Origin: an uncultured Clostridia bacterium
GTDB taxonomy: Bacteria; Bacillota; Clostridia; Oscillospirales; CAG-272
Direction of reading: 5' to 3'
DNA length: 64,000 nucleotides
Assembly (NCBI GenBank): GCA_944381085.1
Contig: CALWJX010000006.1
Coordinates: forward strand, 1-64,000
Shown: positions 51,102-60,041 of the stretch, piece after piece
How positions within the stretch are numbered: the first letter of the stretch is position 1
How the letters are laid out: each line of letters begins with the position of its first letter
Translations under genes and position numbers: made by a program
Notes under the pieces: model-generated
The model's database searches: none
Told to the model about the DNA's origin: nothing
What the model saw: only the letters and a program-made list of their open reading frames with translations

Positions 51102-52088
51102 TCAGTTTAGCTGTACGGTAACTACCGCGCCGCCCTCATTGGTACCCGACACGGTGTATGGATACTTGGCGCTTCCGTCAAGACCGGTCTCTGCGGCAGG
51201 CACTTTTATTTCGGTTATGTCGCCCGCGGAGGGAGTGTAATAAACAAGATATGTGTGTCCTCCGTCGTCGGTAACGCTCAGCTTGCTGTCGAAAGAAGAG
51301 TTTGTTTTGAGATAATCAATATATTCCTCAAGGCATAAGTTGTTTGTATACATATAGGTGGCATGAGGCACGCCTACATATCTGAAAGCATATGCGTAAT
51401 TCGATACCCCAGTGACAGATTCTTTTCCTTCGGGATATCTGATTATAAAACCGTATTCGTGCGCGTGTTCTTTAAGCCAATCGTAGTATTCCGCGTTCTC
51501 AGGGTCGGTGAGCTGTGTAGTAATATTGTTTTCGTACATGGCGAGTGAAAAACTGAGTCCGGTGTGACTGTCCGAATATCCCGCCTTTATTGAACTGTTG
51601 GTGCTTTCCTGGTCTTCGTATGAACGGTAGGCGGAGGTTACGTTAAGCGAGGAATTTCCGGTCTCTTTTGCAAACTCGACAAGCATGTTGTGCATTGCCT
51701 CAACAGCTTCCGGCTCAAGGTAAAGCTCGGTGGAGCCGAGTTTATATGATCCCGAACCGTTGTGCTCGCTTCTGTAATTGTAAATGCTTACACGGTTGTT
51801 TTCTGTGGGAAAAACATATTGATGCTGCGAGTTTACAAGTACCAGATTGCCTTTCTGTAAATCTGCCGCGGACAGCGTCATCGAGGTGTAATTGATATTA
51901 TCCGTCACCTCGCCGGAGGGCGCTTCAGTGCCGTCCTCGTTATTGTTGTCCGAATTCTGGATACTTGCTATAATCAACCACAGAATGCAAACAAACAACA
52001 CAAGCACGAGCACTGCCATAACCATCAAAGTGACTTTCTGTTTAAACATGTTGTCATTATTACGGCTTTGCGTAGGTTTTGTACCCAT
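51102..52088 (-). CDS. Degenerate D-Ala-D-Ala carboxypeptidase-like protein (M15B/VanY), probably inactive
   Basis: The protein has 328 residues from the ATG at 52088 (AAGGAGG before it), with one N-terminal membrane helix (about 18-42) and an extracellular M15 domain. The family landmarks SAYRSYEDQ (152-160), HAHEYGFIIRYPEGK and FRYVG are clear. Active-site residues are replaced. In the segment aligned with S-E-H-x-T-G-L-A-x-D the His is Ser174 and the Asp is Ser181. In that aligned with E-P-W-H-x-R-Y-V-G the Glu is Tyr231 and the His is Ala234. It therefore lacks the expected zinc ligands and general base. It may bind cell-wall peptides without cutting them. A C-terminal beta-rich tail follows. 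Confidence 0.85.
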   Translation of the reverse strand: MGTKPTQSRNNDNMFKQKVTLMVMAVLVLVLFVCILWLIIASIQNSDNNNEDGTEAPSGEVTDNINYTSMTLSAADLQKGNLVLVNSQHQYVFPTENNRVSIYNYRSEHNGSGSYKLGSTELYLEPEAVEAMHNMLVEFAKETGNSSLNVTSAYRSYEDQESTNSSIKAGYSDSHTGLSFSLAMYENNITTQLTDPENAEYYDWLKEHAHEYGFIIRYPEGKESVTGVSNYAYAFRYVGVPHATYMYTNNLCLEEYIDYLKTNSSFDSKLSVTDDGGHTYLVYYTPSAGDITEIKVPAAETGLDGSAKYPYTVSGTNEGGAVVTVQLN

Positions 52089-52171
52089 AGTAATCCTCCT
52101 TGCCGTCACGGCGGCTTTTTTTACAGCAATCTTTGATTAAGGTTACATTTTCCGAACCGAAAGCATTGCTG

Positions 52172-54292
52172 TCAGTCCTTGGCGTCTTTTATTGAGAAAT
52201 CCATGCGGCCTTTCTTGTCAAGACCGATGTATTTGACTTTGACAACGTCTCCGAGCTTCAATACGTCTTCGACCTTGTCGATTCTTCTGTCGGCTATCTT
52301 TGAGATGTGTACCATACCTTCTTTGCCGGGAGCGTATTCCACAAAGCAGCCGAATTCCTTTATTCCGGTTACGGTACCGGTATAAACCATGCCGACCTCA
52401 GGCTCGAATACGATCGCGGAGATAGCGGCACGGGCAGCCTCCGCCTGGTCCGAATTTATTGCGGCGATTCTTATTGTGCCGTCGTCTTCTATATCTATCT
52501 TGGCTCCCGTATCCGCGACTATCTTCTGAATTACCGAGCCGCCTTTACCTATTACCTCACGGATTTTGTCGGGGTCTATCTGCATGGTGGTCATTTTGGG
52601 AGCGTATTTGGAGACCTCGGGTCTGGGCGCCTCAATAGCTTTTAAAATGACGTTGTCTATGATATAATCACGGCCCGCGTGCGTCTGCTCGAAAGCCTGT
52701 TTGATTATTTCGGGAGTGAGACCGTCGATTTTAAGGTCCATCTGTATGGAAGTTATGCCTTTGTGAGTCCCCGCGACCTTGAAATCCATGTCTCCGTAAA
52801 AATCCTCAAGTCCCTGAATATCGATCATGGTGTCCCAGCTTCCGTCCTCGGCGGTGATAAGTCCGCAGGAAATTCCGGCGACAGGGGCTTTGATCGGCAC
52901 GCCCGCGTCCATCAGCGCAAGCGTTGAACCGCATACCGAGCCCTGAGAAGTGGAACCGTTTGAGGAAACGACGTCCGACACAAGCCTTATGGCATACGGA
53001 AATTCTTCCTCGGAGGGAAGCACGGGTACCAACGAGCGTTCAGCCAAAGCTCCGTGACCGATTTCGCGGCGTCCGGGACTGCGCACGGCTTTTGCCTCGC
53101 CGGTGGAGAATCCGGGCATATTGTAGTGATGCATATATCTTTTTGAGGTTTCGTTGTCAATTCCGTCAAGCGCCTGAGCTTCGGACAGTGTGCCGAGAGT
53201 GGCGACTGTGAGCACCTGGGTCTGTCCTCTGGTAAAGAGTCCCGAACCGTGTGTGCGGGGAAGTACTCCGACCTCCGCCGCAAGGGGACGGATCTGGTTC
53301 ATGCTTCTGCCGTCTACCCGCTTTTTGTCGACCAGCAGCCAGCGGCGTACTATTTTTTTCTGAATTTTATATACAAGCTCTTCCATTTGTGTGGGAAGAT
53401 CGGGATATTCCTCGGAGAATTTTTCGAGTATCGCGTCCTTAATAGGCAACATTCTCTCGTCTCTTATATTTTTGTCGTCGGTGTCAAGCGCGTTCATTAC
53501 GTCTTTTTCGCAGAAGTCGAAAATTTTGTCGAACATTTCATGATCGAGCTCGCATGAGGGGTAATCGAATTTGGGCTTTCCTATTTCGTCTACTATTGCG
53601 CTTATGAATACCAAAAGGTCTTTTATCTCTCTGTGCGCCAGCATAATGGCGTCAAACATGGTATCGTCGTCCACTTCGTTTGCGCCCGCCTCTATCATGA
53701 CTACTTTTTCGGCGGATGCCGCTACCGTAAGCTGAAGGTCGCTTACTTTTGACTGCGCTTCGGTGGGATTTATGACAAATTTACCGTTTACAAGTCCTAC
53801 AAGAACTCCGCCGATAGGACCGTTCCACGGGATGTCGGAGATCGAAAGGGCGACCGAAGCGCCTATCATTGCGGTGATTTCGGGGGAACAGTCGGGGTCT
53901 ACCGAAACGACGGTGAGCGTGATGGCGACGTCATTGCGCAGGTCCTTGGGGAAGAGCGGACGGATAGGTCTGTCGATCACACGGCTTGTGAGAATCGCTT
54001 TTTCGGAGGGCTTGCCCTCGCGCTTGAGATAGCCGCCGGGAATTTTGCCGACCGCGTACATTCTTTCGTCGAAGTCTACCGAAAGGGGTAGAAAGTCAAT
54101 GCCGTCCCTTGGTTTTTCGGACGCCGTGGCGCAGCAAAGTATGGCAGTGTCTCCGTAGCGGATAAGGCATGAACCGTTTGCAAGCCCTGCCATTTTACCG
54201 GTCTCTATTACAAGCGGGCGGCCTGCCAGGGTGTACCTGAATACTTTGTAATTTTTAAATTCCATTTTTGAGCTGATAATTTCTGTTGACAT
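52172..54292 (-). CDS. pnp: Polyribonucleotide nucleotidyltransferase (PNPase)
   Basis: The protein has 706 residues from the ATG at 54292 (GGAGG before it). It contains two RNase PH-like cores, with RSPGRREIGHGALAERSL in the second, then a KH domain (IREVIGKGGSVIQKI) and a C-terminal S1 domain (GMVYTGTVTGIKEFGCFVEYAPG). PNPase degrades RNA phosphorolytically from the 3' end. The classical order rpsO-pnp is kept. Its leader carries two strong hairpins, one of which covers the ribosome binding site, so autoregulation is likely as known for enterobacterial pnp. Confidence 0.98.
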   Translation of the reverse strand: MSTEIISSKMEFKNYKVFRYTLAGRPLVIETGKMAGLANGSCLIRYGDTAILCCATASEKPRDGIDFLPLSVDFDERMYAVGKIPGGYLKREGKPSEKAILTSRVIDRPIRPLFPKDLRNDVAITLTVVSVDPDCSPEITAMIGASVALSISDIPWNGPIGGVLVGLVNGKFVINPTEAQSKVSDLQLTVAASAEKVVMIEAGANEVDDDTMFDAIMLAHREIKDLLVFISAIVDEIGKPKFDYPSCELDHEMFDKIFDFCEKDVMNALDTDDKNIRDERMLPIKDAILEKFSEEYPDLPTQMEELVYKIQKKIVRRWLLVDKKRVDGRSMNQIRPLAAEVGVLPRTHGSGLFTRGQTQVLTVATLGTLSEAQALDGIDNETSKRYMHHYNMPGFSTGEAKAVRSPGRREIGHGALAERSLVPVLPSEEEFPYAIRLVSDVVSSNGSTSQGSVCGSTLALMDAGVPIKAPVAGISCGLITAEDGSWDTMIDIQGLEDFYGDMDFKVAGTHKGITSIQMDLKIDGLTPEIIKQAFEQTHAGRDYIIDNVILKAIEAPRPEVSKYAPKMTTMQIDPDKIREVIGKGGSVIQKIVADTGAKIDIEDDGTIRIAAINSDQAEAARAAISAIVFEPEVGMVYTGTVTGIKEFGCFVEYAPGKEGMVHISKIADRRIDKVEDVLKLGDVVKVKYIGLDKKGRMDFSIKDAKD

Positions 54293-54299
54293 ATTTGTC

Positions 54300-54334
54300 C
54301 TCCGTGTTATTTTTATATTTCCTTTCACACGGAG
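54300..54334 (-). promoter_or_regulatory. Shine-Dalgarno-sequestering hairpin of pnp
   Basis: On the minus strand CTCCGTGT (complement of 54327-54334) pairs perfectly with ACACGGAG (complement of 54300-54307), which contains most of the GGAGG ribosome binding site. The loop of 19 bases is A-rich. Confidence 0.65.
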
Positions 54335-54342
54335 CTTTAGCA

Positions 54343-54390
54343 CTTAAATACATACTTGACGACAAAGCTGTCGTCATTTATATATTTAAG
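54343..54390 (-). promoter_or_regulatory. Long hairpin in the pnp leader
   Basis: TGACGAC pairs with GTCGTCA around AGCTTT, and an outer CTTAAATA/TATTTAAG stem encloses it. In enterobacteria a double-stranded leader of this kind is cut by RNase III and bound by PNPase. The same role here is inference. Confidence 0.6.
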
Positions 54391-54446
54391 TTCTAAATTC
54401 CCCGCATGATGTCGGGCTTTGATGAAAACGGTCGTATGATACCGTT

Positions 54447-54490
54447 AAAAAGACAGGGAGCGGAGCGACAGGTTGTACCACTCCACTCCC
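54447..54490 (-). terminator. Terminator/attenuator between rpsO and pnp
   Basis: On the minus strand GGGAGTGGAG pairs with CTCCGCTCCC (one wobble) and is followed after TGTC by five T. It can end the rpsO transcript before pnp. Confidence 0.65.
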
Positions 54491-54499
54491 ATGCAATCA

Positions 54500-54763
54500 T
54501 TACTTTCTGATGTTCAGCTTTTCGATGATAGCTCTGTATCTCTCGATGTCGACCTTCTGCAGGTAGTTGAGCAGATTTCTTCTGTGTCCTACCATTTTGA
54601 AAAGACCGCGGCGGCTGTGATTGTCCTTGTGATTGTCTTTGAGATGTTCGGTCAGATTGTTTATTCTGTATGTGAGAATCGCAATCTGAACTTCAGGCGA
54701 ACCCGTGTCTCCCTCGTGAATGGCATATTTCTGAATAATAGCCTGCTTTTCTTGTGTGGTCAT
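54500..54763 (-). CDS. rpsO: 30S ribosomal protein S15
   Basis: The protein has 87 residues from the ATG at 54763 (AAAGGTG before it), the normal length. [20 protein letters not shown] and [20 protein letters not shown] are the family signatures. S15 binds 16S rRNA early in 30S assembly. A promoter lies at 54881-54909 and pnp follows. Confidence 0.98.
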   Translation of the reverse strand: MTTQEKQAIIQKYAIHEGDTGSPEVQIAILTYRINNLTEHLKDNHKDNHSRRGLFKMVGHRRNLLNYLQKVDIERYRAIIEKLNIRK

Positions 54764-54880
54764 TTTTGTTTCACCTTTCAAAAAATATGATTTTTCGCAA
54801 ATACGCTCCACACAGCAGCCGGCGGGTGAAATCCATATTGGCTGTATCCGAAAGCCGTGTCGGCGTTATGCTTTCATAAA

Positions 54881-54909
54881 ATTATAGCATATTATATCGG
54901 ATTTGTAAA
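54881..54909 (-). promoter_or_regulatory. Promoter TTTACA-N17-TATAAT (rpsO)
   Basis: On the minus strand TTTACA (complement of 54904-54909) and TATAAT (complement of 54881-54886) are 17 bases apart. Confidence 0.7.
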
Positions 54910-54991
54910 GAGGGTTTTTAAAATTTAAAGTTAAAAATGTAAAAATTTACAATATGACGGATTAAATATAAAGGATGCGGTCGTGATATAT

Positions 54992-55414
54992 TTACGCCGA
55001 CCTGTCCGGGCGCGCGGGGGAAGGATACTTTTTTACGCTTATGCTGTTTTTTCCCACCAGCGTATAAATTCCCGAAAATACAAGCATTCCGCCGAAGATT
55101 TTGCGCACAATATGCGGATCGATTACAATTCCGAGGTATGTCCCGAAAAGAGCGCCTATAATTCCCACAATTGACATGACCGCTATCAGAGAAAGACGTA
55201 TTTTTTTGCGCATTAGATGCAGTATGAGCGCGCTGCCCGCCGAAAAGAGAAAGAAGAGCAGGTTCAGACTGCGCGCGTCTGTCTGTGAATATCCGGCAAC
55301 CATAGTGAGCCAGATTACAAGCAGCCCTCCGCTTCCGACGCCAAGTCCGGACAGCAGAGCTATGACCAGCGCGGCAATTATATTCAGCACGGGCATTGAG
55401 TCAAAACTTCCCAT
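54992..55414 (-). CDS. Half-size TauE/SafE family membrane protein (second of pair)
   Basis: The 140-residue protein has four hydrophobic segments and matches one half of a TauE/SafE (sulfite/organosulfonate exporter-like) permease, for example IALLSGLGVGSGGLLVIWLT and GALFGTYLGIVI. Normal members have about 250 residues in two such halves. Its partner gene lies 73 bases upstream, and the two products probably form one transporter as a heterodimer. AGGGAG precedes the ATG. The transported anion is not known. Confidence 0.82.
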   Translation of the reverse strand: MGSFDSMPVLNIIAALVIALLSGLGVGSGGLLVIWLTMVAGYSQTDARSLNLLFFLFSAGSALILHLMRKKIRLSLIAVMSIVGIIGALFGTYLGIVIDPHIVRKIFGGMLVFSGIYTLVGKNSISVKKYPSPARPDRSA

Positions 55415-55487
55415 GTGTGTTGGTTCTCCCTGTTTAAATTTTAACGTGGATTTTAACGTATGGTATTATAATAATTCCGGCGTGGTT

Positions 55488-55862
55488 TCAGAAAAACAGC
55501 ATCCGGACGCCGGACCATATCACAATCACGGCAAAAATGCGCTTTATCCATTTGACGTCCATCTTGGTGAGCAGAAATCCGCCCAGTATTCCTCCGATAA
55601 CCGCCGGAATCGCGTATACTCCGAAGGACTCGGTATTCAGCATTCCGCGCGAGGCGTACATGAAACAGGATACTGCGGTTACCGGAAGCATTGCCGCCTG
55701 CGCGTTGATAAAAAAGTCTTTTCCGTCGTCAAAACTGTCTTTGTATAATGCGGAAAGCATAAGCACGAGCAGTATTCCGCCTCCGGCGCCGAGAAGTCCG
55801 TTGCATATCCCCGCCGCAAGGGCGGTAACCGTAATTATTGCGCTTTTTTGTACTTGAGTCAT
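55488..55862 (-). CDS. Half-size TauE/SafE family membrane protein (first of pair)
   Basis: The protein has 124 residues from the ATG at 55862 (TAGGA before it; an upstream TTG at 55880 is less likely). It carries the half-repeat motif GICNGLLGAGGGILLVLML and INAQAAMLPVTAVSCFMY, and ends WSGVRMLFF. It has four hydrophobic segments. It is followed by the second half gene in the same direction. Confidence 0.82.
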   Translation of the reverse strand: MTQVQKSAIITVTALAAGICNGLLGAGGGILLVLMLSALYKDSFDDGKDFFINAQAAMLPVTAVSCFMYASRGMLNTESFGVYAIPAVIGGILGGFLLTKMDVKWIKRIFAVIVIWSGVRMLFF

Positions 55863-55933
55863 TTTTAATAATCCTAACAATAAAAATAAGATTTCAAAAC
55901 CTTAAAACAATGATTTAAAATTAAAGTATAACT

Positions 55934-56025
55934 GAATTAAGGTGTCTTGCCGCTTTGTTTTTTCGGTGGGATATACAATCCTCTCACTGAAAATATTGAA
56001 TGACGGGGTTTAGCCCCATGTTGAA
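55934..56025 (+). repeat. Dispersed triple-hairpin repeat, copy E (short form)
   Basis: This copy starts GAATTAAGGTG and has a decayed core (ATACAATCCTCTCACTGAAA) and the right end TTGAATGACGGGGTTTAGCCCC. It lacks the first hairpin. It lies upstream of the ftsK promoter. Nothing else is seen between 55863 and 56064. Confidence 0.75.
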
Positions 56026-56064
56026 AAAATTTAAAATCTTTTGTCGTTTACGGCGTGTTGGTAC

Positions 56065-56093
56065 TTGAAAAAAATTCGCGGCTGTGTTATAAT
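56065..56093 (+). promoter_or_regulatory. Promoter TTGAAA-N17-TATAAT
   Basis: TTGAAA (56065-56070) and TATAAT (56088-56093), 17 bases apart, lie about 195 bases before the FtsK/SpoIIIE start. Confidence 0.7.
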
Positions 56094-56288
56094 ATAAAGG
56101 AGTGGTTGTAAAAAATAATTTCAGAATTTTATTTGCAAAAAACAATTTGATTTTATGCCGAACGGGTGCGTGGGAGTCGTTTGGCGCGCCGCTCTTTTTC
56201 AAATTATACCCCATATCAATATTATGTCACGGGCGCCGCGGTGTCATGCGCGGATATCTGACTGAGTGTAAAAGGAAAGGTTTGGAAT

Positions 56289-59072
56289 ATGTCGCAGAAA
56301 AACAGCAATAACAAGGGAAAAAATCCGTCAAACGCAAACAGTACCGTCAAAGTAAGAAATGAAAGCAGAGCAGGCGCGAATAACAAGAGCGCCAAAGGTA
56401 AAAAAGCGGCTGAAGAAGTGAAAAAAAAGGAATCCTTTGCCTCACAGATAGTTCCGTATATTTTGATTGTGGTGGCAATTTTCCTGATAATTTGTTTTGT
56501 GACAAATGCGTTCTGCAATCCGCACAATGAGCTTGATCACGGCGGCGAGAAAGACCACATTATGGGATATGTGGGATATTATGTATGCGAAATTACCATC
56601 GGCTTTTTCGGATACGCGGCGTTTTTGATACCTCTCGTGCTTTTTAATCTCGCTATTTTCTGGAAGAAGTATATAGAGGATGATCTGATAGCGGTCAAAT
56701 CAGTGCTTACCGTGCTGACCACAACCGTGGCGTCGGCGCTCATACATATCTGTATTCATGCGTCCGATGAGGATTTTTCAAATGTGTTTGTCGAACTGTA
56801 CGAGGACGGAGCCGCTCTGTACGGCGGAGGCGTTATCGGCGGATATGTCGGATATGCGCTGTATTCGATTGCCAATGTCGCGGGGGCGATGTTTATCTCC
56901 ATTGTGGTGCTTATACCTTTAGTGCTTTTTCTTGTGGGGACGACTCCTCAGGCTATGATCGACAGGATTGTCGCAGCCGTAAAAGTACAGATAGCCAAGA
57001 GCAGGGAAGAAAAACAAAACCGTGAGGAAGACGAAGAGTATCAGAGACAAAAATCAGAAAAGGCGGCTTTGAAAGCACAGGAAAAGAGAGAAAAGGCAGA
57101 GCGAAAAGCCGCCGCGGCAGCGGCTGCCGCCGAGGCTAAAGTCGGGCAGACGGATAAAGATGAGGAGCCCGAGGAATCGGAAGAAGCAGATTTTTCGGAT
57201 GATGACAATGATAGGATTGATGAAAAAATCAAAGATACGGTGCTTGACGCCGAGGAAAACGAAAACTCCGGCAAAGGCGGAATGCATACGCCCTCAGAAT
57301 CCGAAAATGAGGTTGACGAAGATGAGTTGGATATTTCCTCGCTGAAAAACGAGGAGAGTCTTTATGAAGCCGAAAAAATTGACGACGATGAAAAGGGACA
57401 GAAAAGCGACGGTATCAAATTTGTTATCAACAACGACACGGGAGAGGACATAGGCGCGTACGGCGCGGACGACGACGCTTTCGGAGGCGCGATTAATAAT
57501 ACAGGCGCCGGAAGCCTGAAAGTGGACAAAGCCACGGGAGAAGTGCTGTCGGAAAACGCCGCCGGAAACAACGCCGCGGCGGAGGTAGTACAGGAATATA
57601 AATTCCCGCCAATTGACCTGCTTGACAAGGGCAGCGACAAGTATGCCGCAAATCCCGAAGAGATCGAACATAACACGGAAATACTCAAACAGACGCTTGA
57701 AAGCTTTAAAATCAAGATAAAGGAAATAACCTGCTCGTGCGGACCCACGATTACAAGATATGAGATAAAGCCCGATGTGGGTGTCAGGGTAAGACAGATT
57801 GCGAATCTTGTGGACGATATCGCTCTCGGACTCGCCAAGTCCGGAGTGAGAATCGAGGCGCCGATTCCCGGAAAGGCGGCGGTGGGTGTAGAGGTGCCTA
57901 ATGACAATCGCGCGACGGTGTATCTGCGCAATATTATAGAGTCCCCCGAATTCCGTAATCATAAGAGCAAGACAGCGGCGTGTCTCGGAGCCGACGTCTC
58001 CGGACGCCCTGTAGTGTTCGATATCGAGAAAATGCCTCATCTGCTTGTCGCGGGTACAACAGGTTCGGGTAAATCTATCTGCATAAACTCCATAATCATG
58101 AGCATACTGTTCAAAGCGAAGCCGAATGAAGTGAAGCTTGTGCTTATTGACCCGAAAAAGGTCGAGTTCAACGTGTATAAGGATATTCCTCACCTTTCCT
58201 GTAAGATAGTCAGCGATCCGAAAAAGGCGGCGGGAGCGCTTAACTCCGCGGTCAACGAAATGGAAAAGCGGTTTGAGCTTATAGAAGAGGTGGGAGTAAG
58301 AAACATAACGGGCTATAATGAGATTACAAAGGACGACCCCGATAAGCCGTTTATGCCGAAAATGGTCATAATAATAGACGAGTTGGCAGACCTTATGATG
58401 ACCGCGAAGGAAGACGTCGAAACCGCTATCTGTCGTATAGCGCAGAAGGCGAGAGCCGCGGGTATACACCTGATACTCGGTACGCAGAGACCTTCCGTTG
58501 ACGTTATAACCGGACTTATCAAAGCAAATGTTCCGTCGCGTATCGCGTTTACGGTCATGTCCATGGTAGACTCAAGGACGATAATAGATGTCGGAGGAGC
58601 GGAAAAGCTGATAGGCAGAGGAGATATGCTTTACGCTCCGGTAGGGTCTCCGAAGCCTCAGCGTGTTCAGGGAGCTTTCGTAAGCGACGATGAAGTTGAA
58701 AGAATCGTTGAATATATTAAAGAAAATAATCCGCCTGTGGTTTATGACAGCGAGTTTGAGAATTCGATTGATATCGAGGCGGCAAAATGCGGAAACAACG
58801 GCAAGAAGAACGGGGCTGAAGAAGGGTTCAGACCTGACAGCGGTGACGAAGATCCTAAGCTTTATGAGGCAATTGAACTTGCAATCGACGCAGGCAAGAT
58901 TTCAACGTCATTGCTGCAGAGAAGACTTGAGGTCGGATACGGACGGGCGGCAAAACTTATCGACCGCATGGAAGAGCTCGGATATGTCGGACCGGCGGAC
59001 GGAAACAAGCCCAGAAAAATTCTTGTCACTCATCAGGACATTGCGGAAAAAATGATGAACGACGGGGATTGA
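56289..59072 (+). CDS. ftsK: DNA translocase FtsK/SpoIIIE
   Basis: The 927-residue protein has a basic N-terminus, about four membrane helices (55-220), a long Lys/Ala/Glu-rich and acidic linker (235-440), and a RecA-like motor. Walker A is GTTGSGKS (about 588-596) and Walker B lies in MVIIIDELADLM (about 695). The C-terminal gamma winged helix (about 855-905, ISTSLLQRRLEVGYGRAAKLID) reads KOPS/SRS-like DNA sequences. It pumps chromosomal DNA across the division or sporulation septum. Whether it acts in division, in sporulation or in both cannot be told. AAAGGAAAGG precedes the ATG. Confidence 0.96.
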   Translation: MSQKNSNNKGKNPSNANSTVKVRNESRAGANNKSAKGKKAAEEVKKKESFASQIVPYILIVVAIFLIICFVTNAFCNPHNELDHGGEKDHIMGYVGYYVCEITIGFFGYAAFLIPLVLFNLAIFWKKYIEDDLIAVKSVLTVLTTTVASALIHICIHASDEDFSNVFVELYEDGAALYGGGVIGGYVGYALYSIANVAGAMFISIVVLIPLVLFLVGTTPQAMIDRIVAAVKVQIAKSREEKQNREEDEEYQRQKSEKAALKAQEKREKAERKAAAAAAAAEAKVGQTDKDEEPEESEEADFSDDDNDRIDEKIKDTVLDAEENENSGKGGMHTPSESENEVDEDELDISSLKNEESLYEAEKIDDDEKGQKSDGIKFVINNDTGEDIGAYGADDDAFGGAINNTGAGSLKVDKATGEVLSENAAGNNAAAEVVQEYKFPPIDLLDKGSDKYAANPEEIEHNTEILKQTLESFKIKIKEITCSCGPTITRYEIKPDVGVRVRQIANLVDDIALGLAKSGVRIEAPIPGKAAVGVEVPNDNRATVYLRNIIESPEFRNHKSKTAACLGADVSGRPVVFDIEKMPHLLVAGTTGSGKSICINSIIMSILFKAKPNEVKLVLIDPKKVEFNVYKDIPHLSCKIVSDPKKAAGALNSAVNEMEKRFELIEEVGVRNITGYNEITKDDPDKPFMPKMVIIIDELADLMMTAKEDVETAICRIAQKARAAGIHLILGTQRPSVDVITGLIKANVPSRIAFTVMSMVDSRTIIDVGGAEKLIGRGDMLYAPVGSPKPQRVQGAFVSDDEVERIVEYIKENNPPVVYDSEFENSIDIEAAKCGNNGKKNGAEEGFRPDSGDEDPKLYEAIELAIDAGKISTSLLQRRLEVGYGRAAKLIDRMEELGYVGPADGNKPRKILVTHQDIAEKMMNDGD

Positions 59073-59156
59073 AAAAATTCGGTACCGACGGCGTTAGATA
59101 AGTCGGAGAGTGATAATTATTTACGCCGGGTACCGGGAAAAGAGGTAAAACTATAC

Positions 59157-60041
59157 ATGTATCCGAATGATTTGTTTTTGGGACTTGATCTTTATGATAT
59201 ATTCATTTGTATAGGGATAGTCGTTTGCATTCTTGTATTCGGAAAGCTTGCCGACAGGACGGCGCTTGACGGAAAGCTTCAGAATCTTGTGCTGTTCGAC
59301 GCGGTTGTATCGATTGTTTTCGGCTATGGCGCCGCTGTGCTTATGCAGGCGGTCTACAATATGGCGGAGACCGGAAAATTTGAGCTTGCGTCAAATACCG
59401 GAGCGACCTTCTACGGCGGTCTTGTCGGAGGCGCGGCGGTGTTTATCGCGTTTTATTTCATCGCGGGTCACTTTGTATTTAAAGACGGATACCACGCGCG
59501 CAATTTTTTCGGAACCGCGAACTGCGCGATAAGCTCGGTTGTCGTGGCTCATGCTTTCGGACGCATAGGGTGTCTGATGGCGGGCTGCTGCCACGGCAAA
59601 GCTACCGACGCGTGGTACGGAATTATGATGCACGGGGACCTCGGATACCGCAAGTATATTCCCGTGCAGCTTTATGAGTCGGTATTTCTGTTCGCTTTGT
59701 TTGCCTATCTGGTTTACAGGATTTATCATAGAAAGTCGTACTGTCTTCCTATATACATGGTAGGTTACGGCGTATGGAGATATCTGATTGAGTTTTTGCG
59801 CGGGGACAGCAGAGGCGCGACTTTTACAAGCCTGTTGACTCCTTCTCAGCTTACGGCGCTTATTATGATAGTCGGAGGCGTGACGCTGTATTTCTTTGAA
59901 AGACATTTTGAAAACAAGCACGCGCGGCAGATAGGGCTTGATGCGGAGAGGATAAGAAACGGCGGAGAAAAATCTCCGCAGGCAGAGGAGTTGGAGCAAA
60001 ACAAGGATGAGACCGGTGAACAGCGCAAAGGGCAGGAGTGA
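59157..60041 (+). CDS. lgt: Prolipoprotein diacylglyceryl transferase
   Basis: The 294-residue polytopic protein transfers diacylglycerol to the lipobox Cys of prolipoproteins. It has the Lgt signature region HAFGRIGCLMAGCCHG (132-147), YGGLVGG and the PVQLYES motif, and ends with a charged cytoplasmic tail. This is the enzyme needed to mature the four lipoproteins encoded in this window. Its last 35 bases overlap the next gene, so translation is coupled. Confidence 0.93.
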   Translation: MYPNDLFLGLDLYDIFICIGIVVCILVFGKLADRTALDGKLQNLVLFDAVVSIVFGYGAAVLMQAVYNMAETGKFELASNTGATFYGGLVGGAAVFIAFYFIAGHFVFKDGYHARNFFGTANCAISSVVVAHAFGRIGCLMAGCCHGKATDAWYGIMMHGDLGYRKYIPVQLYESVFLFALFAYLVYRIYHRKSYCLPIYMVGYGVWRYLIEFLRGDSRGATFTSLLTPSQLTALIMIVGGVTLYFFERHFENKHARQIGLDAERIRNGGEKSPQAEELEQNKDETGEQRKGQE

